Assembly (NCBI RefSeq): GCF_014695375.1
Contig: NZ_JACJOG010000006.1
Coordinates: 62,001 to 126,000 of the forward strand
Direction of reading: 5' to 3'
DNA from: Coleofasciculus sp. FACHB-T130
GTDB lineage: Bacteria > Cyanobacteriota > Cyanobacteriia > Cyanobacteriales > FACHB-T130
DNA: 64,000 nt
The translations under genes and the position numbers were made by a program. This document shows positions 35,458-43,581 of this stretch, in pieces. The notes beneath the pieces are model-generated. The model saw nothing but the letters and a program-made list of their open reading frames with translations, had not been told where the DNA came from and did not search any database. The first letter of the stretch is position 1. Each line of letters begins with the position of its first letter.

Positions 35458-37263
35458 TTGAAAACGCGCTCTAGTTACTGGCATCTACTGCCATACATCC
35501 GCCCTCAGTGGAAAACCATCGCGCAAGCTTTCGCTTGCACGTTAGGGGTTACAGTATTCTGGCCCATCCAGGCGGCACTTGCAGGCAAAATCGCCAATTT
35601 CATTGGACAAGGCGATATGGCAGCACTTGCCCAGTTAGCAGGAGTGCTGGCAGTCGTTTTTCTCGTGCAGAAAATCCTGATGTATGGACAGGATTCGCTG
35701 ATGGCGAAAGCCGCCCTTTTCGTTGCCTTTAACTTACGCAAGCAAGTTTATACTCACCTACATCGTCTCAACTTTGGCTACTTTGAAACTGCACAAACCG
35801 GCGATTTAACTTACCGTCTCACCGAGGATATTGACCGAGTTGGGGAAGTCGTCAATAAAGTTTTCCATGACTTTATTCCCTGCGTGTTGCAGCTAATCGT
35901 CGTACTGGGCTACATGATTTATCTCAACTGGCAGCTGACATTGGCAACGTTTATCGTCGCACCGCTGATGGGCGTTTTAATTGGCTGGTTTGGCGAACAG
36001 ATGCTGAAGTTTTCTCGCCGCAGCCAAAATCGCGTCTCTAATTTATCGGCGTTGCTGACAGAGGTGTTTAGCGGAATTCGTCTAGTACAAGCTTTCGCCG
36101 CCCAAGATTATGAAATTGCCCGTTTTGCCCAGGAAGCTGAAGAAAACCGGAAAGCGAAGTATGCAACTGAACGGCTAAAGGCGATTCAGAATCCTGTGGT
36201 TGGATTTTTGTACGCGATGAGCGTTTTACTGCTGTTTTTCCTCGGTGGCTGGCAAATTTCGATTAATAATCTGACTGGGGCAGAATTTGTTAGCTATATC
36301 GCAGCAGTGGCGTTACTGATTGACCCGATTGCCCATCTCACCAGCAATTACAACGAATTTAAACAGGGTCAGGCATCGGTCGATCGGATTTTTGAACTGA
36401 TGGCGATTCAGCCAACCGTAGTGGAGAAGCCGGGTGCCGTTGACCTTCCGGCAGTCACGGGTAAGGTGGAATACTGTAACGTTACCTTTGCCTATCCGGC
36501 ACTAAATTCCCCAAGTCCTACCTTCTCAGAGGATGACTTAGATAGGGTGGAACCTCTTTCTAAGTTGGGGCAAGGAGGAACTCCGGTGCTGCAAAATTTG
36601 AATTTGCTGGCACACTCCGGAGAGATGATTGCCTTGGTGGGTGCGTCGGGTGCGGGTAAAACGACTTTGGTGAATCTTCTTCCCCGCTTTTATGACACCC
36701 AAGCGGGTGAAATTTTGATTGACGGGATTAATATTCAGGATGTGACGCTGCGAAGTCTGCGGCGGCAAATTGGGATTGTACCGCAGGAAACGATTCTATT
36801 TTCTGGGACGATTGCTCAAAATATTGCTTTTGGACAAGCGCAGTTTGACCTCAAGGACGTGCAAGTGGCGGCAGAGATAGCCAACGCCCACCAGTTCATT
36901 ACCCAATTTACCCAGGGCTATCATACCTGGGTGGGGGAGAGAGGGGTCAATTTATCGGGGGGGCAAAAGCAGAGAATTGCGATCGCGCGTGCTGTTTTGC
37001 TGAATCCTCGAATCCTCATCCTGGATGAAGCAACCTCTGCCCTGGATTCGGAATCAGAAGCCTTGGTGCAGGAAGCCCTAGAACGGATCATGCAAGACCG
37101 GACTGTTTTCATCATCGCCCACCGCCTCGCCACGGTGCGCCGCGCTGACCGGATTCTGGTTGTGGAACAGGGGCAAATTATGGAATCGGGAACCCATGAA
37201 GAATTGCTGCAAAAGGGCGATCGCTATGCCCGATTTTACGCACAACAGTTCAGTCAGGTCTAG
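35458..37263 (+). CDS. ABC exporter, fused membrane and ATPase domains (lipid-export type)
   Basis: This is a 601-residue half-transporter. Six membrane helices occupy about residues 15-310. The ATPase has Walker A VGASGAGKTT, VPQETILFSG, signature LSGGQKQR, Walker B ILILDEATSALD and IAHRLAT. The start is a TTG at 35458, and the text MKTRSSYWHLLPYIRP fits the family N-terminus. A run of about 28 residues, SPSPTFSEDDLDRVEPLSKL and onward (nucleotides about 36505-36588), sits between the first ATPase strand and VLQNLNLL. Close relatives usually have only a few residues there, so this looks like a local insertion. The substrate is unknown. The gene faces cytM. Confidence 0.88.
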   Translation: MKTRSSYWHLLPYIRPQWKTIAQAFACTLGVTVFWPIQAALAGKIANFIGQGDMAALAQLAGVLAVVFLVQKILMYGQDSLMAKAALFVAFNLRKQVYTHLHRLNFGYFETAQTGDLTYRLTEDIDRVGEVVNKVFHDFIPCVLQLIVVLGYMIYLNWQLTLATFIVAPLMGVLIGWFGEQMLKFSRRSQNRVSNLSALLTEVFSGIRLVQAFAAQDYEIARFAQEAEENRKAKYATERLKAIQNPVVGFLYAMSVLLLFFLGGWQISINNLTGAEFVSYIAAVALLIDPIAHLTSNYNEFKQGQASVDRIFELMAIQPTVVEKPGAVDLPAVTGKVEYCNVTFAYPALNSPSPTFSEDDLDRVEPLSKLGQGGTPVLQNLNLLAHSGEMIALVGASGAGKTTLVNLLPRFYDTQAGEILIDGINIQDVTLRSLRRQIGIVPQETILFSGTIAQNIAFGQAQFDLKDVQVAAEIANAHQFITQFTQGYHTWVGERGVNLSGGQKQRIAIARAVLLNPRILILDEATSALDSESEALVQEALERIMQDRTVFIIAHRLATVRRADRILVVEQGQIMESGTHEELLQKGDRYARFYAQQFSQV

Positions 37264-37302
37264 GCTGATGATGAATGACCGATCATCCATGCCCACTCCC
37301 AT

Positions 37303-37677
37303 CTACAATTCCTCTAAATAACGCAGTAAGTCTGCCATTTCTTGGGTACTGGGCTGAAACTGGGGCATGGGTGGTGTATCCCCACTGATGACTTGGTGAA
37401 TGATTCTTACGCGAGACTTGCGCTTAGAGATGGCTTCCAGACTTGGCCCCACTCGACCGTGTGCTTCCAATCCATGACATCCCGCACAGTTCATTTGAAA
37501 AATCGCGTGTCCCTTCACGGGGTCGCCCGTTAGGGTCAAAACTGTCTTGACATAAGGATCGGAGACGCGAAACAGGTTAACCCCAACAAGTGCTAAGAGG
37601 ATGACCAGGAAAGCAGCCAATGCCATCAAGCTGAGGCGCTGCATCAGGATTTCAGGTTTAGGTAGCTGGTTATCCAA
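37303..37677 (-). CDS. cytM: Cytochrome cM
   Basis: This is a 124-residue class I c-type cytochrome with an uncleaved N-terminal hydrophobic anchor (about 15-36). The heme site is CAGCH (Cys64, Cys67, His68), and the likely axial Met is Met104 in PPMPQFQP. Size, anchor and motif fit cytochrome cM, a low-potential cyanobacterial cytochrome thought to affect the switch between photosynthesis and respiration. It is divergent from petG, with 281 bases between them. A neighbourhood with rsmD and hisH is familiar from other cyanobacteria. Confidence 0.85.
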   Translation of the reverse strand: MDNQLPKPEILMQRLSLMALAAFLVILLALVGVNLFRVSDPYVKTVLTLTGDPVKGHAIFQMNCAGCHGLEAHGRVGPSLEAISKRKSRVRIIHQVISGDTPPMPQFQPSTQEMADLLRYLEEL

Positions 37678-37958
37678 AGGTTTTTGAAAGTGAGATGTAA
37701 GGGCAGTTTTTGATCGGGGCGCAAGCGATCGCTATGCAATGAACGAGTATAGCGATATGTGTGGTTGTGTATCGATAAAGATTTCGATTCATATACATAG
37801 CTTAAATTTTCTAGAGAGTCGAGGCAAGCGTAGTTTTCTCCAGCCTGCTACTGGAATCGGAGATGCCTTGAAATTGTGTCGCTACAGCCTCACCCGTTCT
37901 TCCGCTCTAGCTTGTAGGATGAGAAACAGGCAAGAAACGTTAACAAAGGAGTACTGAC

Positions 37959-38072
37959 GTGGTAGAACCCCTGCTTTCTGGTATCGTGCTTGGTTTGATT
38001 TTAGTCACCCTCGCGGGACTATTCTTCGCTGCCTATATGCAGAAAAAGCGCGACAACAAACTAGGAGTATAA
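37959..38072 (+). CDS. petG: Cytochrome b6f complex subunit 5
   Basis: A GTG at 37959 opens a 37-residue protein, [18 protein letters not shown], with one membrane helix and the basic tail [10 protein letters not shown]. This is the full length of PetG. The ribosome site AAAGGAG ends seven bases before the GTG. PetG is a small single-helix subunit needed for stable assembly of the cytochrome b6f complex in the thylakoid membrane. The gene is too short for most ORF searches, so it is easily missed. A hairpin with a T-run at 38121-38143 follows. Confidence 0.95.
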   Translation: MVEPLLSGIVLGLILVTLAGLFFAAYMQKKRDNKLGV

Positions 38073-38120
38073 AAGTGCTGTAGGGGCGCGGTTCTCCCGC
38101 CCTCCTGAGTCAGCTGAGTG

Positions 38121-38143
38121 AGGTGGGCACAGCCCACCTTTTT
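38121..38143 (+). terminator. Terminator of petG (palindrome family copy 3)
   Basis: Arms AGGTGGGC and GCCCACCT surround a 3-base loop (ACA), with a run of T immediately after (TTTTT). This fits an intrinsic terminator for petG. It lies between petG and the convergent rsmD gene. The stem core GGTGGGC is the same as in the palindromes at 23003 and 27270. Confidence 0.8.
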
Positions 38144-38159
38144 AAATGGTTGTAAACTT

Positions 38160-38708
38160 TCAGATGCTGGCTGGGCAATAGAAGCTAAGGGCAGTGTTGC
38201 CGTAAACCTTTTGGCGACAGATTTCCAGTGCGGGAACGGGTTCAACCGTCCAGTTGTTAGGACTATGTTCCACTGCGAATTCACCGCCTTCAGCCAGTAG
38301 TTGATGCTGCGCGATCGCTTCCAACACCGGCTGATATAATTCACTCGCATAGGGTGGGTCAAAGTATATCCGGTCGAACTGCTGACCGCCAAGGGTTTTC
38401 AATCGTTGAACGACATCCCCCCGCAACACTTGAAATTTTTGGTCTTCTTGAGCGACTTGCTGCCAGTTTTCCTGGATAATGGCGCAGGCGCGACTCCACT
38501 GTTCAATTCCGACGACGTAACTGGCACCCCGACACAATGCCTCTGCGCCCATCGAACCACTACCGGCACACAAATCCAACCAGCGACAGCCGGTGATGCT
38601 GCCCTGCCAAATGTTAAATACTGCTTCCCGCACTCGCCCTAGTGTAGGTCGGGTTTCTTGACCTGGCAAGGTTTTGAGTAAGCGATTGCCGTAGATTCTG
38701 AGGCTCAT
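38160..38708 (-). CDS. rsmD: 16S rRNA (guanine(966)-N(2))-methyltransferase
   Basis: This 182-residue Rossmann-fold methyltransferase has the family start LRIYGNRLLKTLPGQETRPT. The SAM-binding WLDLCAGSGSMGAEALCRGA and the catalytic motif FDPPY (IYFDPPYASELYQP) define the RsmD family. It methylates G966 of 16S rRNA in the assembled small subunit. It is 38 bases downstream of hisH on the same strand and probably co-transcribed with it. It is convergent with petG. Confidence 0.93.
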   Translation of the reverse strand: MSLRIYGNRLLKTLPGQETRPTLGRVREAVFNIWQGSITGCRWLDLCAGSGSMGAEALCRGASYVVGIEQWSRACAIIQENWQQVAQEDQKFQVLRGDVVQRLKTLGGQQFDRIYFDPPYASELYQPVLEAIAQHQLLAEGGEFAVEHSPNNWTVEPVPALEICRQKVYGNTALSFYCPASI

Positions 38709-38746
38709 AATTAGGTCAGACGTGCCGCTACGCTAAGGCAACTTTA

Positions 38747-39382
38747 CTATGCGGCAACTTCGGTTCGTACCTGGGCAACAAAGTTGGATAATATTTGCAG
38801 TCCGCTGGTAGAAGATTTTTCCGGGTGGAACTGCACAGCCATCAAGTTATCACGCGCGATCGCAGCCGTCACCGTTTGGCTTCCGTGGGTGATGGTGGCG
38901 GCGCGGATTTGAGGATCGACGGGATCGACGTAGTAAGAATGGACAAAATAAACCCAAGACTGAGACGGTAACTGCCGCCAGATTGGGGCATCCGGTTGGG
39001 CGATTTCCAGTTGATTCCAACCCATGTGGGGAATCGTCAAGTTAGGTTCAGGTCGAAATCGTCGCACCACACCGGGGATAATGCCTAAACCGGGTTCTTT
39101 GCCTTCTTCGCTGGAATCGAATAGAATTTGCAATCCCAGACAGATCCCTAAGAAAGGTTTGCCGGATGCGATCGCTTCTTTGATGGGTTCTACTAGGTGG
39201 CGCGATCGCAAGTGTTGCACTGCCGGATCGAAAGCTCCCACCCCAGGCAACACTACAGCATCCGCCCGTGCAATGTCTGCCGGTGAATCCGTAATTTTAG
39301 GGGTTGCACCCGCTTTTTCCAATCCCTTACAGGCAGAGTGCAGATTTCCCATGTCGTAGTCGATGACTGCAATGACTGACAT
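38747..39382 (-). CDS. hisH: Imidazole glycerol phosphate synthase glutaminase subunit
   Basis: This 211-residue class I glutamine amidotransferase has nucleophile Cys81 in FLGICLGLQILFD and His186/Glu188 in AVQFHPEKS. The P-loop-like oxyanion region DAVVLPGVGAFD is present. HisH supplies ammonia to HisF in histidine biosynthesis, and the product AICAR also feeds purine synthesis. HisF is not in the window. It starts the short operon hisH-rsmD. The sequence matches the family over the full length. Confidence 0.95.
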   Translation of the reverse strand: MSVIAVIDYDMGNLHSACKGLEKAGATPKITDSPADIARADAVVLPGVGAFDPAVQHLRSRHLVEPIKEAIASGKPFLGICLGLQILFDSSEEGKEPGLGIIPGVVRRFRPEPNLTIPHMGWNQLEIAQPDAPIWRQLPSQSWVYFVHSYYVDPVDPQIRAATITHGSQTVTAAIARDNLMAVQFHPEKSSTSGLQILSNFVAQVRTEVAA

Positions 39383-39466
39383 TAATATGCGCCTTTGCTG
39401 ACTTTTGTTGTTTGTGTTGGGTGTCTAGTTCCCTTCTTTTAACTTTACATTCTTTTGTTAAAAATT

Positions 39467-40003
39467 TCAAAAATATCTCTTTTCACCGTTTGGCAATTCA
39501 TACTGAATGAATATTTCTTTACCTTCAGGCAGTTGTAATTCCGAAATTTTGAAAATTTTTAAGTTTTTGTCATCTTCCTCAAAGTATCCCCGATTAATTT
39601 GAATGGGATTATATACTTCTACATCCCTTGTCCCAAATCTATCTTCGGAAGAATCTAAAAGTATCTTTATTTTATCATTTTCAACGATCATGTATTCTGT
39701 GACAGGATCTCCCTCTTGGGTGATACAGATTTTTTTTGCCCCAAGATTACCTTTTTTTAACTTGAATACCCAGCTCAGCAAAGACTTGGTTGAATTGTTT
39801 TCATCAAAATTAGTTAATTCTTCTCTAGATGGGCACTCGATTGCTTTGAGCAATTTGTCTTTCTTCAGCCGCTCAAGCAAAGCCTTTTCTTCTTTTGTAA
39901 TCTTTTCTTGATTCAGATTGACAGTCTGCGTTTGAGCGGCTTTTTCTAAATTACAGCCTGATGCCAGAAGCACCACTCCTAAAATAAGAAGTAATCGTCG
40001 CAC
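39467..40003 (-). CDS. Putative lipoprotein of unknown function
   Basis: The protein has 178 residues, a short signal peptide (MRRLLLILGVVLLASGC) and a lipobox LASGC, so it is probably lipid-anchored. The mature part is highly charged (Lys and Glu rich) with a KKGNLGAKKICITQEGDP segment and a mixed strand pattern. Its base composition is clearly more AT-rich than hisH or the C15 gene beside it, which hints at a different origin. It lies 84 bases upstream of hisH on the same strand. No family is recognised. Confidence 0.65.
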   Translation of the reverse strand: MRRLLLILGVVLLASGCNLEKAAQTQTVNLNQEKITKEEKALLERLKKDKLLKAIECPSREELTNFDENNSTKSLLSWVFKLKKGNLGAKKICITQEGDPVTEYMIVENDKIKILLDSSEDRFGTRDVEVYNPIQINRGYFEEDDKNLKIFKISELQLPEGKEIFIQYELPNGEKRYF

Positions 40004-40139
40004 TTTCTACCTCAACCTCATTTCAACATTTGTTACATTTGCGTCTATTAAACGAAAGACGCATCTCTCTAAACATTTGTTGCTGTCAGGCAGGTAAGTG
40101 GTTAGATTAAGCTAATCCACGCATCCCACAAAGCTACTT

Positions 40140-40652
40140 ATGAATCGAAAAATTCTGCTAACGTCTTTTACTACCTGGCTTCCCCATCAAAACTCTAATG
40201 CTTCCGACGATCTATTACTGGAAGTTGGCAACCTAGACTCTTTATCGCTATCATTGAGTTTTTTAAGAGAGCTACCCGTTGATGTTGCTCAAGCAAGCGA
40301 TCGCGTCTTTGCCAAAATTAACGAATTACAGCCGGATGCCATTATCTGCTGCGGTATGGCAGAGTCTCGGACTCAATTGAGCGTAGAATCCTGTGCGGCT
40401 TGTGGAACCACACTGCTAAAAACATCGGTAAATCTAGAAAAACTATTAACAGGCTCAGTCGCAACTGAAATCAGCGATGATGCCGGTAAATTTGTCTGCG
40501 AAGGGCTGTATTACTCAGTATTAGACTACTTACAAGAACGCCAAATTAACAGCCGCTGTATCTTCGTTCACGTCCCAATCCTAACTCCGGAAAATTCTTC
40601 GGGAATCATGGCAGATTTTTTATGTATTCTGAAGAACCTGGCACTTTCTTAA
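40140..40652 (+). CDS. Pyroglutamyl-peptidase I-like protein (peptidase family C15)
   Basis: This 170-residue protein starts MNRKILLTSFTTWLPH, where C15 enzymes have LLTGFEPFG. Glu83 (ESRTQLSVESCA), Cys120 (ISDDAGKFVCEGLYYSVLDY) and His144 (IFVHVPILT) line up with the Glu-Cys-His triad of the family. C15 enzymes remove N-terminal pyroglutamate. The protein is shorter than the usual 200-215 residues because loops before and after the triad are trimmed, and the FEPFG signature is changed, so activity is uncertain. It stands alone on the plus strand. Confidence 0.78.
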   Translation: MNRKILLTSFTTWLPHQNSNASDDLLLEVGNLDSLSLSLSFLRELPVDVAQASDRVFAKINELQPDAIICCGMAESRTQLSVESCAACGTTLLKTSVNLEKLLTGSVATEISDDAGKFVCEGLYYSVLDYLQERQINSRCIFVHVPILTPENSSGIMADFLCILKNLALS

Positions 40653-40901
40653 AGTCCTTGATGTCTTAGCACCCATCCGGAAAATCTTTGGTTGGCATCC
40701 TCAGCGAACGTACAAGGACGACTCAGTAAAGTTGTGGCTTCACGGACGAAGTCCGCCTACACTGACTAACAGTAAATTTAGCTTGCGGAGGCAGGCTTTG
40801 TTTGTGTCGTCCCATTTAGTCTGAGGGCACACTTTTCAAAAAGTCTAGTCAGATGATTTTTCCGGATAAGGTCGTTATCGTTTTTAAATATTAATCTTCC
40901 C
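40653..40901. other. Spacer with small inverted repeat
   Basis: Bases 40743-40755 form CGGAC-GAA-GTCCG within a GCxTCACGGACGAAGTCCGC context. This type of repeat is common between cyanobacterial genes. Nothing else is seen. Confidence 0.45.
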
Positions 40902-42329
40902 ATGTTGCCATTCTTGCCCCTTTTACCGCTTGCTCAAACACCACCGCCGCCACCCAAACCAGCCCCTCAAGAGATTGTGCGACCCCAGCCAGTTATGCCT
41001 TTACCCGGACAACTGGATAAAGTGCCGATGTTTAACAGTAACAGTCCAGAATGGGTGAAAAGTGAAGGGATTTTACTTTCTACTTTTCCCCCAAATGGGA
41101 AAAAGGTGCCAACGGCTCATCTTAATTTTCCTTTCCAGGGGAGATTTGATTTATTTGCCCACCACTTTAGCCACACTCCCAAGGATTTGCAGACGCTTTA
41201 TCTGGGCGTAATCTTGCATAATCCGGGGAAAAAACCCGTCAAAGTGGAAGTATTGCAAGCGGCAAGTCAGCTAATGCAGAATGCGCCCTATGTCAAACTG
41301 CCAACTTATGTCGAAAATCGCAACGGAGACGTATATTCCGGTCATGGCGATCGCGCAGTCAACGATGTCATGCGAGGCAAGCGACAAGCTGATTTTCCCG
41401 CCCAGCTAGTGATACCACCGGGACAAAGCCGTTTGTTGATGAATCATCCGATTCCGGTGCGGAATCTAGAAAAGCCCATCAATGGTCGGTCTACGCTAAT
41501 GAGGTTGCAGAGTAATGGCAAGGTTTATGCAGCCAGTTTAGCGATGTATGCCAAAAAAAATCCAGATGGCAGCGAACGGAAACCAACCCAAGCAGAATGG
41601 CAAACTTTACTCGATACAGGCACTTTAGCCGGACCCAGAGATAAAGCCCCCTCCCCTCCAGGGCAAACCAGCGGGCAATTTATCTATAGTCGCGTAGCAG
41701 GAGTCTCTGAAGGTTCTGCCTGGAAAGCGCAACTGGTAGATAAACCCAATGCCCAAAATCTCACCATCCCCCAACCCGGTAACGCCATCTCCTATCCCAT
41801 CAGTTCCCTCAAGTTAGGCACCCTCGGTACAAGTCAAGTGCAAACTGCAAAGATGCTGGTGCGCTATCCGGATACCGCTTACGAAGCACATGGGAACTAC
41901 GGAGTTGAATACAACCTCAGCGTGCCCTTAATCAACTCCACAAAACAACCTCAAACTGTCACCCTGACGCTAGAAACGCCTTTGAAGGAAGACAAGCTAG
42001 CAAAAGGAGGATTGCGTTTCCAGCAACCCCCGCATTTTCCAATTTTCCGAGGTACGGTACGGTTGCGCTACAACGATGACCAAGGAAAACCCCTGACGCG
42101 CTACGTGCATTTGTGGCACCAAACGGGTCAGGTAATAGAACCACTGCTAACGCTAAAAATGCCACCGGCGAGTCGCCGCCAGGTGCAAGTCGATTTGATA
42201 TACCCACCAGATGCGACGCCGCCGCAAGTCCTGACTGTGCGAACTTTAGAAAATACCTCAGCGAATGTAAGTGATAAGTCATTAGTGGAATTGATGCGTG
42301 TCCTGTATGGAATTCGGTTTGTACTTTAG
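40902..42329 (+). CDS. DUF3370-family secreted protein, copy 1
   Basis: This 475-residue protein of the cyanobacterial DUF3370 family starts MLPFLPLLPLAQTPPPPP, a weak signal-like hydrophobic stretch followed by a Pro-rich linker. The mature region has recurring text shared with the paralogue 1.2 kb downstream: VFNSNSPE, GILLSTFPP, LIPPGQSRLLMNHPIPV, MLVRYPDTAYEAHGNYGVEY and IYPPDATPPQVLTVRTLE. Predominantly beta structure is likely. The first Met lacks basic residues upstream, so a non-ATG earlier start cannot be excluded. The function of DUF3370 is unknown. It is probably exported to the periplasm or outside. Confidence 0.85.
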   Translation: MLPFLPLLPLAQTPPPPPKPAPQEIVRPQPVMPLPGQLDKVPMFNSNSPEWVKSEGILLSTFPPNGKKVPTAHLNFPFQGRFDLFAHHFSHTPKDLQTLYLGVILHNPGKKPVKVEVLQAASQLMQNAPYVKLPTYVENRNGDVYSGHGDRAVNDVMRGKRQADFPAQLVIPPGQSRLLMNHPIPVRNLEKPINGRSTLMRLQSNGKVYAASLAMYAKKNPDGSERKPTQAEWQTLLDTGTLAGPRDKAPSPPGQTSGQFIYSRVAGVSEGSAWKAQLVDKPNAQNLTIPQPGNAISYPISSLKLGTLGTSQVQTAKMLVRYPDTAYEAHGNYGVEYNLSVPLINSTKQPQTVTLTLETPLKEDKLAKGGLRFQQPPHFPIFRGTVRLRYNDDQGKPLTRYVHLWHQTGQVIEPLLTLKMPPASRRQVQVDLIYPPDATPPQVLTVRTLENTSANVSDKSLVELMRVLYGIRFVL

Positions 42330-42402
42330 TTAAAAAGTTTCCTGATGTATTGGCTGCGGCGTTTGCCTCGCTTCCCTATTTCCAGGTGTAGGGCTTCCAG
42401 GC

Positions 42403-42431
42403 GTAGGGACACGGCATTGCCGTGCCCTTAC
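42403..42431. repeat. 29-base imperfect palindrome (GGGACACGGCA type)
   Basis: Arms of 14 bases pair 12 of 14 around one central base. The GGCACGGCA core palindrome is, from memory, a frequent dispersed repeat in filamentous cyanobacteria. Confidence 0.6.
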
Positions 42432-42536
42432 TTTAGACAGATGAGAAAACTAGATAAAAATTGTTAACTTATGTAACATCGTCTAATTTAGGAACCTGTC
42501 CAAAATGCCTAAATTAGTGCCCTCTGTCTCAAAAAA

Positions 42537-43346
42537 TTGAAGGTCAATTCAGTGAAAAGTAATTTCATCAAAAAGCAAGTTAATTTGGATAACTGTTGTC
42601 TTTCCTACTATGAAGGAGGAATTGCCTCAAATTTAGATCCGATACTTTTTATACACGGATGGGGAGTATTAGTTGAACCTTATCAAGACAGTTTAGATAT
42701 TTTATCTGAGCGTTATCAGGTAATTGCGCCTGTTTTACCAGGTTTAGGAAACTCAACCGCACCTGAAAAAATTCAAAATTCTAATGACTATGCAAATATT
42801 ATTGGTAATTTTGTAAAAAAGTTAAATTTAAAAAAAGTTCATGTAGTTGGACATTCATTAGGGGGCGCAATTGCCATAGCGTTGGCTGCTTTAATGCCGT
42901 CGATTGTCCGCAGCCTCATCGTCGTAGATAGTACAGGGATTCCTCTGGGTTCTATACCGGAAGTTGTATTGAAAAGGGCAATTGAAATGCCTGCCCAATC
43001 TTGGCAAATGAAGATTCAGCCTGTCAGCGCTATTTTTCAAAACTTGTTTTATAACAGCTTGTTTAATCCTGGAAATACGATAAAGATGGGATTTATCGCC
43101 TTACAAGAAGATATCAGACCAACTTTGCCAAAGGTTGAATCCCCTTGTTTGATTTTATGGGGAGAAAACGATGTTCTGACTCCGGTAAAATTTGCCCAAG
43201 AATTATCACAAGGGATAAAAGGTTCTAAGCTAAAAATAGTTGAAGAAGGATATCACGAATGGAACCTTTTTTTTCCAGAGAAGTTTACAGAGATTATCTT
43301 TAGTTTTATTGCGGAAATTGAGGAGAAAACCTCAGTGCGGGTATAA
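42537..43346 (+). CDS. Alpha/beta hydrolase
   Basis: This 269-residue hydrolase has oxyanion-side FIHGWGVL, nucleophile elbow VGHSLGGA, acid ILWGENDVLTP and catalytic His in EEGYHEWNLF. It has no signal peptide or membrane anchor. The start could be the TTG at 42537 or the GTG at 42552. Base composition is clearly more AT-rich than both flanking DUF3370 genes, and codon choice differs (many AAA, AAT and TTA). It sits exactly between two DUF3370 paralogues, which suggests insertion or that the three act together. The substrate is unknown. Confidence 0.8.
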   Translation: MKVNSVKSNFIKKQVNLDNCCLSYYEGGIASNLDPILFIHGWGVLVEPYQDSLDILSERYQVIAPVLPGLGNSTAPEKIQNSNDYANIIGNFVKKLNLKKVHVVGHSLGGAIAIALAALMPSIVRSLIVVDSTGIPLGSIPEVVLKRAIEMPAQSWQMKIQPVSAIFQNLFYNSLFNPGNTIKMGFIALQEDIRPTLPKVESPCLILWGENDVLTPVKFAQELSQGIKGSKLKIVEEGYHEWNLFFPEKFTEIIFSFIAEIEEKTSVRV

Positions 43347-43581
43347 AATTACCTAAAAATTTGGCTAAGAATAATTTTGGGCGATAAATCCTTCTTTTTT
43401 CCCGATCGCGAATCGCGTACTCATAAAAAAATGCTTTTTGTAACGATGCCAGGTCTAAAATAACTTTGTTTTAAAATTTCCCGATCCAATAGCAGCAGCT
43501 CTTCCCTTGCCTGTCCTTGGTAAATTGGCTCAATTGGGAGAATAGGGGTGCGATCGCATCCTACAGCGGAGAAAATGGTGA

